A DNA stretch of 58,754 nt, taken from NCBI GenBank assembly GCA_024229515.1, contig JAAESI010000096.1:1-58754 (forward strand), read 5' to 3'. The position numbers and the translations under genes are program-made. Under the pieces are notes generated by a model. It had not been told where the DNA came from, ran no database searches, and saw nothing but the letters and a program-made list of their open reading frames with translations. Positions 10,837 through 18,023 of the stretch are shown here, in pieces. The stretch's first letter is position 1. Each line of letters starts with the position of its first letter. This DNA is from Pseudomonadota bacterium (GTDB lineage: Bacteria; Myxococcota_A; UBA796; UBA9615).

Positions 10837-11717
10837 CTTGTGTACCCTGCTTCGCCTCGGCGTCCTGCCGAGTCATGGAGGTCTAATTGTTCCGTATTAT
10901 TGCTCTTTTTGTTGCTTCGCTGGCCCTGACTTTTGTGGCAGTCACTCCTACAAACGCCCTCGCCGATGACGAAGGTGCGACCGTCTACAACACCTACTGC
11001 GTGACCTGTCACGGTGACACCGGGAAGGGCGACGGCGTCGCCGGAGCGGCTCTGGACCCGAAGGCTGCGGACTTTACCGCGGCGGGCTTCTTCGACAGCC
11101 GCGACGACGCGCTGCTGACGAAGGCCGTCAAAGAGGGCGGCGCCTCCATCGGCAAGTCGCCGTTGATGACTGCCTGGGGCGCGGTGCTCAGCGACGCGCA
11201 GGTCGCGTCGGTGGTCGCGCACATCAAGACGTTCAAGAAGTAGCCCCCCCGGGCGCGCCAGCTCTTCGACGATGAGCTTCAGCCCGTCCGTCGGATTGCA
11301 GAATCGCGGTTTGATGCGGTAGCGCACGCCGCGCGGCGACTGCCGGCGGTCCTCGACCAGCCCCATGATGCGAATGTCGAAGTCCTGCATCGCGTCGTTG
11401 ACGGCGCGGCGGACCTTGATCGTGGCTCGGACCTCTTCGCCCAGGGCGAGCACGTCCTCGCCGGTGCGGACCGCGAGGAACGATTCGGAGGCCCGTTCGA
11501 CCAGCATCGGCGCGACCTTCATGAGGGTGACGCCATCCATCTGAGGCAGGCAGATGTCCAGGAGGATGAGATCAGGCGCCTTGTCCGACAGCGAGTACAG
11601 CGCTCCGTGACCGTCTCGGGCGACGTCCGTTTCGTACCCGAGGGCTTGCAGCATGCCGCCCGCCACGTCGGCGGCGTCGGGATCGTCTTCGATGATCAGG
11701 GCGTAGTTCATGGACAA
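10833..11717 (-). CDS. Response regulator with internally deleted receiver and PilZ-like tail
   Basis: The frame is open for 294 codons from the ATG at 11717. Residues 1-70 are the first half of a receiver (LIIEDDPDAADVAGGML; Asp54 in LILLDICLPQMDGV). The sequence then passes directly into a PilZ-like beta domain (LAVRTGEDVLALGEEVRATI, DIRIMGLVEDRR), skipping the beta4-alpha5 part with the conserved Thr/Ser and Lys. This is an in-frame deletion relative to its two paralogues. The homologous protein would end near 11244, at VEELARPGG. Beyond that the frame runs antisense through the whole cytochrome c gene and is probably not real. A single added base in the C7 run just after 11243 would give a stop at once. 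Treat 11244-11717 as the supported part. Confidence 0.6.
   Translation of the reverse strand: MSMNYALIIEDDPDAADVAGGMLQALGYETDVARDGHGALYSLSDKAPDLILLDICLPQMDGVTLMKVAPMLVERASESFLAVRTGEDVLALGEEVRATIKVRRAVNDAMQDFDIRIMGLVEDRRQSPRGVRYRIKPRFCNPTDGLKLIVEELARPGGLLLERLDVRDHRRDLRVAEHRAPGSHQRRLADGGAALFDGLRQQRVVAAVEEARRGKVRSLRVQSRSGDAVALPGVTVTGHAVGVVDGRTFVIGEGVCRSDCHKSQGQRSNKKSNNTEQLDLHDSAGRRGEAGYTR
10887..11243 (+). CDS. Small periplasmic class I cytochrome c
   Basis: The predicted protein has 118 residues with a Sec signal peptide (MFRIIALFVASLALTFVAV ... NALA, cleavage before DDEG). The mature domain is about 92 residues with one haem c site, CVTCH, and a likely distal Met in SPLMTAWG. This is the usual size for a mono-haem electron shuttle. 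The start is TTG at 10887, chosen because GGAGGT lies at 10877-10882 and the signal peptide starts there. A short GC hairpin (CTCGGC/GCCGAG) at 10856-10872 lies in the leader. The gene is divergent from the Glu-receiver regulator and lies wholly inside an antisense open frame from the truncated-receiver gene. Redox partners are unknown. Confidence 0.9.
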   Translation: MFRIIALFVASLALTFVAVTPTNALADDEGATVYNTYCVTCHGDTGKGDGVAGAALDPKAADFTAAGFFDSRDDALLTKAVKEGGASIGKSPLMTAWGAVLSDAQVASVVAHIKTFKK

Positions 11718-11833
11718 TTCTTAAAATAGTCGCAATTGCTGCAGAGGGCCACTCTGGAACAGATCGGCAATACGAGGGGTATCTTGAGTCGTAGAGACGG
11801 GAACCTGCGCCCGGGCGGGCTGTCGGAGACACC

Positions 11834-13675
11834 ATGCGCCCTGAGAACAACGACACCCTCGCGACCGCGGTCGGCGAGGCTTCTCGCCGGCTGGCCGCTC
11901 GACGCGGCCTCCGCGCCGCCTCCCTCGGAGGGTGGATCGGCACCGCGCTGAGCGCGCTCTGGATGGGCGGCTGGCTCCTGCGGTGGGCGCCGCTCCCGGA
12001 CTTCGCCTGGCTGCTCGCGCCCCCGATTGCGGTGGCGATCGTCGGGGGCTTGATCGGCCGCGCGACGTTCCGAGCACGCGAGGACGAATTGGCGCTCCTG
12101 ATCGATCGCCTGCTGGGATCCGAAGAGATCGCGATCACCGCCCTCGGCCTGCGCGAGGTGCCGAAGGAGGGACCGCTGGCCCACCAGGTGGTGGCCGACG
12201 CGGAGGCCCTCCTGGACGGAAGCCCCGCGGAGATTCGCGCGCGCCTCCCGATGACGCCGCCCCGGCACCTGCGCTTCCTGCCGCTGGCCGTGCTCGCCGT
12301 CGCCGCCATGACGTTCCTGCCCCGCGCCCCCATCAAGGAGACCCCGGCGGGGCCCGCGGGTGACATGGAGGCAGAGGCGGACCGGCTCGAGCAGCGCAAG
12401 GAGCAGCTGGAGGCGGAGCTGGACACGGTGCTTCCGGACGAGCTCGAAGCGGAGTTCTCCGACCTGCTCGAGTCGATGAAGGACGGCTCGATCAACAAGA
12501 ACGAAGCGGCCGAGCAGGCGCAGGAGCTCGCCGACAAGCTGGACACGCACGCGCGTCAGAGCTCCTCGGCGGAGTCCCAGGCGCTGCGCGACGCGGCCGA
12601 CGACTTGAAGAGCGCCGATCCGGAGCTCGCCCAGGACCTCGAGGACGCGCTCAGCGAAGCCGATCTGGAGGAAGCTCAGGAGGCGGTCGAGCGCATGCGC
12701 GAGCGCATGGAGCAGGCCTCCCCCGAGGAGCGCGAACGGGCCGCCCGGGAGATGGAGCTGGCCGCCGACAACGCCATGAAGAGCCCGCTCCCGGGACTCG
12801 GAGGAGCCCTCAAGAGCGAGGCCGGCATGCTCCGCAAGCAGCAGGGCGGGGGCCAGGGCCAGCAGCAGCAGGCGGGCGCCAACGGCGGCCAGCAGGCGGG
12901 CGGTCAGGGGAACCAACAGCAGGGCGGCCAGCAGCAGGGTGGCCAGCAAGGCCAGCAGCAGGGCGGCCAGGGAAGCCAGCAGCAGGGCAGTCAGGGCCAG
13001 CAGGGCGGTCAGCAGGGCCAGCAGCAGGGCGGCGGGCAGCAGGCCGGCGGCCAGGGCCAGCAGCAGGGCGGCCAGCAGGGTGGCGAGGGCGGCGGACAGA
13101 GCGGCGGCGGCGGGCTCTCCGAGTACCTCCAGCAGCTGGAAGAGCAGGGCCTCGGCGGCGACGGGCTCGCCCAGGAGGAGGCTCAGAGCCAGATGAACCA
13201 GGAGATGGAGCAGGCGCTCGGCGGAGCCGCGGGGCGGCTCGGCGGCATGGAGGGGGCGACCGGAAACCAGGGTCGCGGCAAGGGCGGCAAGGCCTTGTGG
13301 GGCGCCGGTTCCGAGCACTCCGCGCAGGACGAGGGCACGTTCGACACCACCGGCATGGCGCATCAGGACATGGACCGGCAGGTCAACGGCGAGACCAGCG
13401 ACTGGGTCGTGCCGTTCGACCAGGACCACGCCCCCGAGCGGCTGCAGGGCGTCAGCGCGGTCGCATCGACGGTCGACGTTCCCCTCGGCGAGGGGTCGGT
13501 CGACGTGGAGTATTTCCGGCTGTCCGGGAGCGAAGAGCGCTCGGGGCAGGCCCTCATCCAGGCACCCGCCGGCTACCGCGAGGCGGCTGAGGAGGCGATC
13601 GACGGGGAGGGCATCCCCCGCGCCTACCGGGACCAGGTCAAGACGTACTTCGACGCGATCGAAACAGAAGATTAG
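11834..13675 (+). CDS. Membrane-anchored coiled-coil protein with Gln/Gly-rich region (DUF4175-like)
   Basis: The predicted protein has 613 residues. Two hydrophobic segments lie near residues 33-75 and one near 148-162. A long Glu/Leu/Ala-rich region of about 175-340, likely coiled coil, follows. Next is a Gln/Gly low-complexity stretch (repeats of GGQQQ and GQQ) at about 335-425, and a C-terminal domain (SVDVEYFRLSGSEERSGQ). Proteins of this layout preceding MoxR genes are annotated as DUF4175/TIGR02302-like; that match is by architecture only. It is the first gene of the MoxR/VWA cluster, 15 bases before moxR, so it probably scaffolds or is a client of the AAA+ module. Confidence 0.7.
   Translation: MRPENNDTLATAVGEASRRLAARRGLRAASLGGWIGTALSALWMGGWLLRWAPLPDFAWLLAPPIAVAIVGGLIGRATFRAREDELALLIDRLLGSEEIAITALGLREVPKEGPLAHQVVADAEALLDGSPAEIRARLPMTPPRHLRFLPLAVLAVAAMTFLPRAPIKETPAGPAGDMEAEADRLEQRKEQLEAELDTVLPDELEAEFSDLLESMKDGSINKNEAAEQAQELADKLDTHARQSSSAESQALRDAADDLKSADPELAQDLEDALSEADLEEAQEAVERMRERMEQASPEERERAAREMELAADNAMKSPLPGLGGALKSEAGMLRKQQGGGQGQQQQAGANGGQQAGGQGNQQQGGQQQGGQQGQQQGGQGSQQQGSQGQQGGQQGQQQGGGQQAGGQGQQQGGQQGGEGGGQSGGGGLSEYLQQLEEQGLGGDGLAQEEAQSQMNQEMEQALGGAAGRLGGMEGATGNQGRGKGGKALWGAGSEHSAQDEGTFDTTGMAHQDMDRQVNGETSDWVVPFDQDHAPERLQGVSAVASTVDVPLGEGSVDVEYFRLSGSEERSGQALIQAPAGYREAAEEAIDGEGIPRAYRDQVKTYFDAIETED
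12838..13113 (+). repeat. Gln/Gly low-complexity coding repeat
   Basis: Degenerate tandem CAGCAGGGCGGC-type units encode GQQ/GGQQQ runs inside the preceding membrane protein. The repeat unit is irregular and stays in frame. It is a flexible protein segment rather than a DNA element, but it is prone to copy-number slippage. Confidence 0.75.
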
Positions 13676-13690
13676 GCAGGAGGAGCCTTC

Positions 13691-14731
13691 ATGCAGTCAG
13701 ACGATCTCCCCCAGGCGATCCCGCCCCTCGGTGACGAGGCGGCGACCAGCTTCCGCGACGGGTTCGCCCGCCTTCGCACCTCCATCGGACGCGTCATCGT
13801 GGGCCAGCAAGAGGTCGTCGACGGCGTGCTCATCGCGCTCGCCGCGGGCGGCCACGTGCTCCTCGAAGGCGTGCCCGGCCTGGGCAAGACGCTGCTGGTG
13901 CGCTCCCTCGCGGAGGCGCTGGAGCTCGAGTTCAACCGGGTGCAGTTCACGCCCGACCTGATGCCGGCGGACATCATCGGCACGCACATGCTCCTGGAGC
14001 TCGACGGGCGTCGGCAGATGACGTTCAGCAAGGGGCCGGTGTTCACCTCGGTGCTGCTCGCGGACGAGATCAACCGGGCCACGCCGAAGACGCAGTCGGC
14101 CCTGCTGGAGGCGATGGCGGAGCGCTCCGTCACCACCGGCGGCGTGCGCAACGAGTTGCCCGACCCCTTCTTCGTGCTGGCGACGCAGAACCCCCTGGAG
14201 ATGGAGGGCACGTACCCGCTGCCGGAGGCGCAGTTGGACCGGTTCTTCGCCAAGATCCTGGTGCCCTTCCCGAAGCTCGAAGAGCTCTCGATGATCATCG
14301 ACCGGACCACCGGCACGGCGGCTCCGTCGGTCGAACGGGTGATGGGCCGGGACGAGCTCAAGACGATGCAGCGCACGGCCCGCCAGGTGGTCGTGGCCGA
14401 CGCCGTGAAGCGGTACGCGCTGCGGCTGGTGCTCGCGACGCACCCCGAGGGCGAAGGTTCGTCCGAGGTCGCCAAGCAGTGGATTCGGTACGGCAGCAGC
14501 CCGCGGGGGGCGCAGTCGGTGATCCTCGGCGCGCGTGTCCGGGCTTTGCTCGACGGGCGCGCGCAGGCGTCGTTCCGTGACGTGCGGGAGGCGATTCTGC
14601 CGGCGCTGCGGCATCGGCTCATCCGCAACTTCGAAGCGGAAGGGGAGGGGCTGGAAGCGGACGATCTGCTGGCCCAGATCCTCGAAGAAATCCCCGAAAC
14701 CACGTCGGCCGTCGCCGCGGAAGCGGGCTAG
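13691..14731 (+). CDS. MoxR-family AAA+ ATPase
   Basis: The predicted protein has 346 residues, typical for MoxR. Walker A is GVPGLGKT (60-67), Walker B VLLADEINRA with Asp125/Glu126, and sensor 1 lies in FFVLATQNPLEMEGTYPLPEAQLDRF, the hallmark of this family. MoxR ATPases act as chaperone-like remodelers paired with VWA-domain proteins. Here the DUF58 and VWA genes follow immediately, which supports that pairing. An AGGAGG-type site (13678-13684) precedes the ATG. The protein is cytoplasmic and soluble. Confidence 0.95.
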   Translation: MQSDDLPQAIPPLGDEAATSFRDGFARLRTSIGRVIVGQQEVVDGVLIALAAGGHVLLEGVPGLGKTLLVRSLAEALELEFNRVQFTPDLMPADIIGTHMLLELDGRRQMTFSKGPVFTSVLLADEINRATPKTQSALLEAMAERSVTTGGVRNELPDPFFVLATQNPLEMEGTYPLPEAQLDRFFAKILVPFPKLEELSMIIDRTTGTAAPSVERVMGRDELKTMQRTARQVVVADAVKRYALRLVLATHPEGEGSSEVAKQWIRYGSSPRGAQSVILGARVRALLDGRAQASFRDVREAILPALRHRLIRNFEAEGEGLEADDLLAQILEEIPETTSAVAAEAG

Positions 14732-14742
14732 CAGGAGCCTCC

Positions 14743-15618
14743 GTGCTCGACGCAGCCTTCCTGGCGCGGCTGGAGAAGCTCGCCTTGACCTCGCGAAGGC
14801 GGGTCGGGGGGCAGCGCACCGGTCCGCATCGCTCGATCCGACGCGGGCAGAGCCTGGAGTTCGCCGATCACCGGGAGTACGTGCCGGGGGACGACATCCG
14901 GCACCTCGACTGGCACCTCATCGGGCGGCTGGACAAGCTCTTCGTCAAGCTCTTCGAGGCCCGCGAGGACCGCACCGTGCGGGTGCTCCTGGATCGCTCC
15001 GCGTCGATGTCGGGGGCGAAGTGGGAGGCCGGTCGGAAGGCGGCCGCGGCGGTGGCGTACGCGAGCTTGTGCGGCCTGGACCGGGTGCAGCTGTTCACGT
15101 TGGACCAGGGGCTGTCGGCGGAGGGTCGACCGCTGCGCGGCCGCTCCGGCATCCACCGAATCTTCAAGTTCCTGCAGAAGGCCGAGAGCCAGGGCGGCAC
15201 GGACCTCGAGCGGGCCGTGCGGGCGCTTCCCCCGGCGCGCGCGGGGGCGATCACGGTGCTGATCACGGACCTGTGGAACCGCGGCGGGTACGAGGCCCCG
15301 TTGGCCCGGCTGTCGCACGGCGGCGGGGAGGTGCACCTGCTGCACGTCGTCGATCCCCGCGAGCTGAGCGCCAACTCGCTGCAGGGCGACCTGACGCTGG
15401 TCGACAGCGAGACGGCCGAAGAGCTGACGATCACGATCGACAAGCCGACCCGGGAGAAGTACCGCTCGGCGGTCGGGGACTGGTTCGGCGGCATCGACAC
15501 CCTGGTGAAGCGGCGAGGCCTCGGCTACGCGCAGCTCAACGCCAGCGAGGACGTCGAGGACGAGCTCATCTCGTGGCTGCGCCAGGCTGACAGCACGATC
15601 CGAAGGGTGGGCCGTTAG
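14743..15618 (+). CDS. DUF58 family (VWA-like) protein
   Basis: The predicted protein has 291 residues and starts at a GTG behind AGGAG (14733-14737). The DUF58 signature is clear: GQSLEFADHREYVPGDDIRH followed by LDWHLIGRLDKLFVKLFEARED. A VWA-like core then follows with LLDRSASMSG carrying a DxSxS metal site. DUF58 proteins are regular partners of MoxR ATPases. It lacks transmembrane segments, unlike the two VWA proteins that follow. The stop TAG overlaps the next GTG by one base, indicating translational coupling. Confidence 0.92.
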   Translation: MLDAAFLARLEKLALTSRRRVGGQRTGPHRSIRRGQSLEFADHREYVPGDDIRHLDWHLIGRLDKLFVKLFEAREDRTVRVLLDRSASMSGAKWEAGRKAAAAVAYASLCGLDRVQLFTLDQGLSAEGRPLRGRSGIHRIFKFLQKAESQGGTDLERAVRALPPARAGAITVLITDLWNRGGYEAPLARLSHGGGEVHLLHVVDPRELSANSLQGDLTLVDSETAEELTITIDKPTREKYRSAVGDWFGGIDTLVKRRGLGYAQLNASEDVEDELISWLRQADSTIRRVGR

Positions 15619-17462
15619 TGCAGTTCGCCAACCCGCTCGCGTTCTGGATGCTGACGGCGGCGGCGCCGCTGATCGCGATGTACGTGCTGAAGGTGCGGCG
15701 CAAGCGGGTGCGGGTGGCGAGCCTGATGCTGTGGCAGGCGGTGATCGAGAACCAGCGGCGCGCGCGTCCCTGGGATCGCTTCCGGCGGCACGACCTGCTG
15801 TGGCTGCAGCTGCTGGCGTTGCTGCTGGTGACGTTGGCGCTCGCGGCGCCGTCGATCCCGGGCACGAAGCGGCTGGGCAAGTCGGTGGTCTGGATCGTCG
15901 ACGGCTCGGCCTCGATGGCAGCGACGAAGCCGGCGCCGAATCGCTTCCACGCGGCCCAACAGGTCGTCGTCGGGGGCATCGATTCGCTGAGCTCGACGGA
16001 CGAGGGCATGGTCGTGCTGGCCGGCCCGGACCCCCGGGTGGTGGTGTCGTTCACGCGGGACAAGGAGCGGCTCCGCTCGGCGGTCAAGGGGATGGACCCG
16101 ACGGGGGCGGAGGCGTCGGTCGGCTCGGCCGTGGACCTGGCGGTGGCGCTGACGCGGAACCGCCCCGAGCGCACGGTGGTGGTGGTGACGGACGGCTCGG
16201 ATCGCACGATGGATGCGGCGTTGGCCCGGCACCCCGGCATCCGGGTCGAGCATGTCGGCCGGCCCGCGGACAACGTGGCGATCACGGCGCTGGATTTGCG
16301 GCGGTCGCCGACGGTCGACCTGGAGTCGGAGCTGTTCGTGACGCTGCGGCGGTTCGGCGGCGACGCGGCGCCGGTGGGCATCGAGGTGACGTTGGACGGC
16401 GAGCTGGTCGCGACCGAAGCGGTGGACGTCCCGCCGGACCGGCCGGTGGCGCGGGTGTACCGCGGGCTGGGCGAGACGGGCGGACTGATCAAGGTCCACA
16501 TCGAGACCGGTGATGCGCTGCGCACGGACGACGACGCGGTCGCGTGGCTGGATCCGCCGAGCCGGCGACGTGTCGTGTGCGTGGGTTGTTCGGTGCTGAC
16601 GGGCCGGGCGTTGGCGTCGGACCCGCGGTTCGACGTGACGGCCGCGAATGCGTGGAACCCGCCGGTCGAGGACGAGGACCCGCCGGACCTGTACCTGTTC
16701 GAGGACGGGTCCGTGCCGGAGGAGCCGGGGGCTCCGTTCCTGGCGTTGGGTCCGTCGGCGATCGGCGCGGAGGCGGCGCCCGAAGAGGTGGAGTGGCCCC
16801 AGGTGACGCAGTGGCGGCGGAGTCATCCGACGCTGCGGTTCGTCGACCCGGGCGGGATTCACGTGATGAAGGCGCGCCCGCCGACGGACCGGAAGTGGGA
16901 GCCGCTGCTGGAGTCGGACCAGGGGGCCCTGCTGAGCACGGGCATCCAGGGCGGCATGCGCGGCGTCGTGCTGCACTTCCGCCCCAGCGAGAGCGACATG
17001 CCGTTGCGCGTGGCCTACCCCCTGTTCCTGCTGAACGCGGCCGGCTGGCTGACCGGCGAGGAGGCGCGAGGCACGACCCGAACGCTGTCCGCGGGGGCGC
17101 CGCTGCTGCGCGAAGGCTGGGGCGCCGATGGGGACGAAGTCGCGCTCGTGCGGCCCGACGGCACGGAGTTGAAGGTCCCCGTCCGCGATAGCGTGGCTCG
17201 CTTCGGTGGGTTGGACCAGGTCGGTGTCTACAAGCTGCGAGGGCCCGCGGGCCGCAGCGAGCGGGTGGCGGTGAACCTCGTCAGCGAGACGGAGTCCGAT
17301 CTCGCGGTGATGGAGCACATGGCGCCCGTGGATGAGGGCGGCGAAATCCTTCAAGCGAGCGCGCCGGGAAGGCTGCCGCTCGTGAGGCCGTTGTTGGCGT
17401 TGATGGCGTTGCTGTTGGTGGGTGAGTGGTTGCTCTATCAGCGGAAGTACCGTGATGAGTAG
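15618..17462 (+). CDS. BatA-like membrane protein with VWA domain
   Basis: The predicted protein has 614 residues. An N-terminal BatA-type hairpin of two membrane segments (about 6-25 and 60-79) has the family pattern FANPLAFWMLTAAAPLIAMY and a positive loop (KVRRKRVRVASLMLWQ). A VWA domain follows with a complete MIDAS DGSAS at 95-99 and VVVTDGSDRT. A long beta-rich region comes next, then a last membrane segment near 588-606 (PLLALMALLLVGEWLLY). VWA domains bind protein ligands through a divalent metal; the soluble part is likely periplasmic. GTG start overlapping the DUF58 stop. The next cluster gene is 561 bases away because a GxxExxY cassette lies between them. Confidence 0.88.
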   Translation: MQFANPLAFWMLTAAAPLIAMYVLKVRRKRVRVASLMLWQAVIENQRRARPWDRFRRHDLLWLQLLALLLVTLALAAPSIPGTKRLGKSVVWIVDGSASMAATKPAPNRFHAAQQVVVGGIDSLSSTDEGMVVLAGPDPRVVVSFTRDKERLRSAVKGMDPTGAEASVGSAVDLAVALTRNRPERTVVVVTDGSDRTMDAALARHPGIRVEHVGRPADNVAITALDLRRSPTVDLESELFVTLRRFGGDAAPVGIEVTLDGELVATEAVDVPPDRPVARVYRGLGETGGLIKVHIETGDALRTDDDAVAWLDPPSRRRVVCVGCSVLTGRALASDPRFDVTAANAWNPPVEDEDPPDLYLFEDGSVPEEPGAPFLALGPSAIGAEAAPEEVEWPQVTQWRRSHPTLRFVDPGGIHVMKARPPTDRKWEPLLESDQGALLSTGIQGGMRGVVLHFRPSESDMPLRVAYPLFLLNAAGWLTGEEARGTTRTLSAGAPLLREGWGADGDEVALVRPDGTELKVPVRDSVARFGGLDQVGVYKLRGPAGRSERVAVNLVSETESDLAVMEHMAPVDEGGEILQASAPGRLPLVRPLLALMALLLVGEWLLYQRKYRDE

Positions 17463-17492
17463 GGCGGCGGGGATGGCGATCTGGGCCGAGTT

Positions 17493-17525
17493 GGCTGGGA
17501 AACTGGGAAACTGGGAAACTGGGAA
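17493..17525 (+). repeat. Left 33-bp inverted repeat built of 8-bp units
   Basis: The arm is GGCTGGGAAACTGGGAAACT continuing in the same 8-base period (CTGGGAAA, four units). It is perfectly repeated in reverse orientation at 17911-17943. Both arms are AT-richer than the surrounding coding DNA. Confidence 0.9.
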
Positions 17526-17529
17526 GTGG

Positions 17530-17991
17530 TTATTGGGGGGTGCGGTAGGTGACTCGGGTGATGCCGAGGGGGATGGCGGCGAAGTTGAGGAGCAGGTCGA
17601 TGCGGTTGCCGGTCGCTTTGAGGTAGGCCTGGACGGTCAGTCGGTGGATGGGATGAACCCGGTCCACGGCCTTCAGCTCGACGACGATCTGATCGAACGC
17701 CAGGACATCCAGCCGGTGTCGTCCGACTTTCTGGTCTCGGTAGAAGATCGGGACCGAGGGCTGCCGCACAAACGGAATGCCCCTCGTGGCCATCTCCAGC
17801 ACGAGCGCAGCCTCGTAGGTCGCCTCCAAGAAACCCGGCCCCAACTCGGTATGCACCGCAATCGCCGCCGCGATCACCCGCTCGGTCAAGTCCGCCCTCT
17901 CCAAACCCCTTTCCCAGTTTCCCAGTTTCCCAGTTTCCCAGCCGACCCTCGGCCCGCGATCACCCCCGCGGCCCCCATAGAACGCCTTCAC
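17530..17991 (-). CDS. GxxExxY protein (PD-(D/E)XK-like)
   Basis: The longest frame has 153 residues from the ATG at 17991. The recognisable protein begins around LERADLTERVIAAAIAVH, and a TTG at 17904 would give 125 residues, nearer the family's usual length. GPGFLEATYEAAL contains the diagnostic GxxExxY motif; RHRLDVLAFDQIVVELKAV is the D...ExK-like core that links the family to PD-(D/E)XK nucleases. Upstream residues (WETGKLGNWERG) are simply the translation of the right inverted repeat, so either the repeat supplies the N-terminus or the real start follows it. The stop lies five bases inside the left repeat. Function of the family is not established; nuclease activity is an inference. Confidence 0.8.
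   Translation of the reverse strand: MKAFYGGRGGDRGPRVGWETGKLGNWERGLERADLTERVIAAAIAVHTELGPGFLEATYEAALVLEMATRGIPFVRQPSVPIFYRDQKVGRHRLDVLAFDQIVVELKAVDRVHPIHRLTVQAYLKATGNRIDLLLNFAAIPLGITRVTYRTPQ
17911..17943 (-). repeat. Right 33-bp inverted repeat
   Basis: This is the exact reverse complement of 17493-17525, with four TTTCCCAG-type 8-base units. It lies within the 5' part of the GxxExxY frame, so it overlaps the region where its promoter or ribosome-binding site should be. Confidence 0.9.
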
Positions 17992-18023
17992 GGCATCCCC
18001 CTTACATCCGGGCCTTCCCCGGC

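Larger units (their letters stand above)
17493..17943. mobile_element. Putative 451-bp inverted-repeat cassette carrying a GxxExxY gene
   Basis: Two perfect 33-bp inverted repeats bracket a single small gene on the opposite strand to the surrounding cluster. The cassette separates two VWA genes that would otherwise be adjacent and co-transcribed. This looks like an insertion. I see no transposase and no clear target-site duplication. Calling it mobile is an inference from the terminal repeats, opposite orientation and position. Confidence 0.5.

Noticed and set aside
12838..13113. CAGCAGGGC repeats considered as a DNA satellite or regulatory repeat
   Set aside because: They are irregular, in frame and encode a Gln/Gly linker in a membrane protein with coherent flanking domains.
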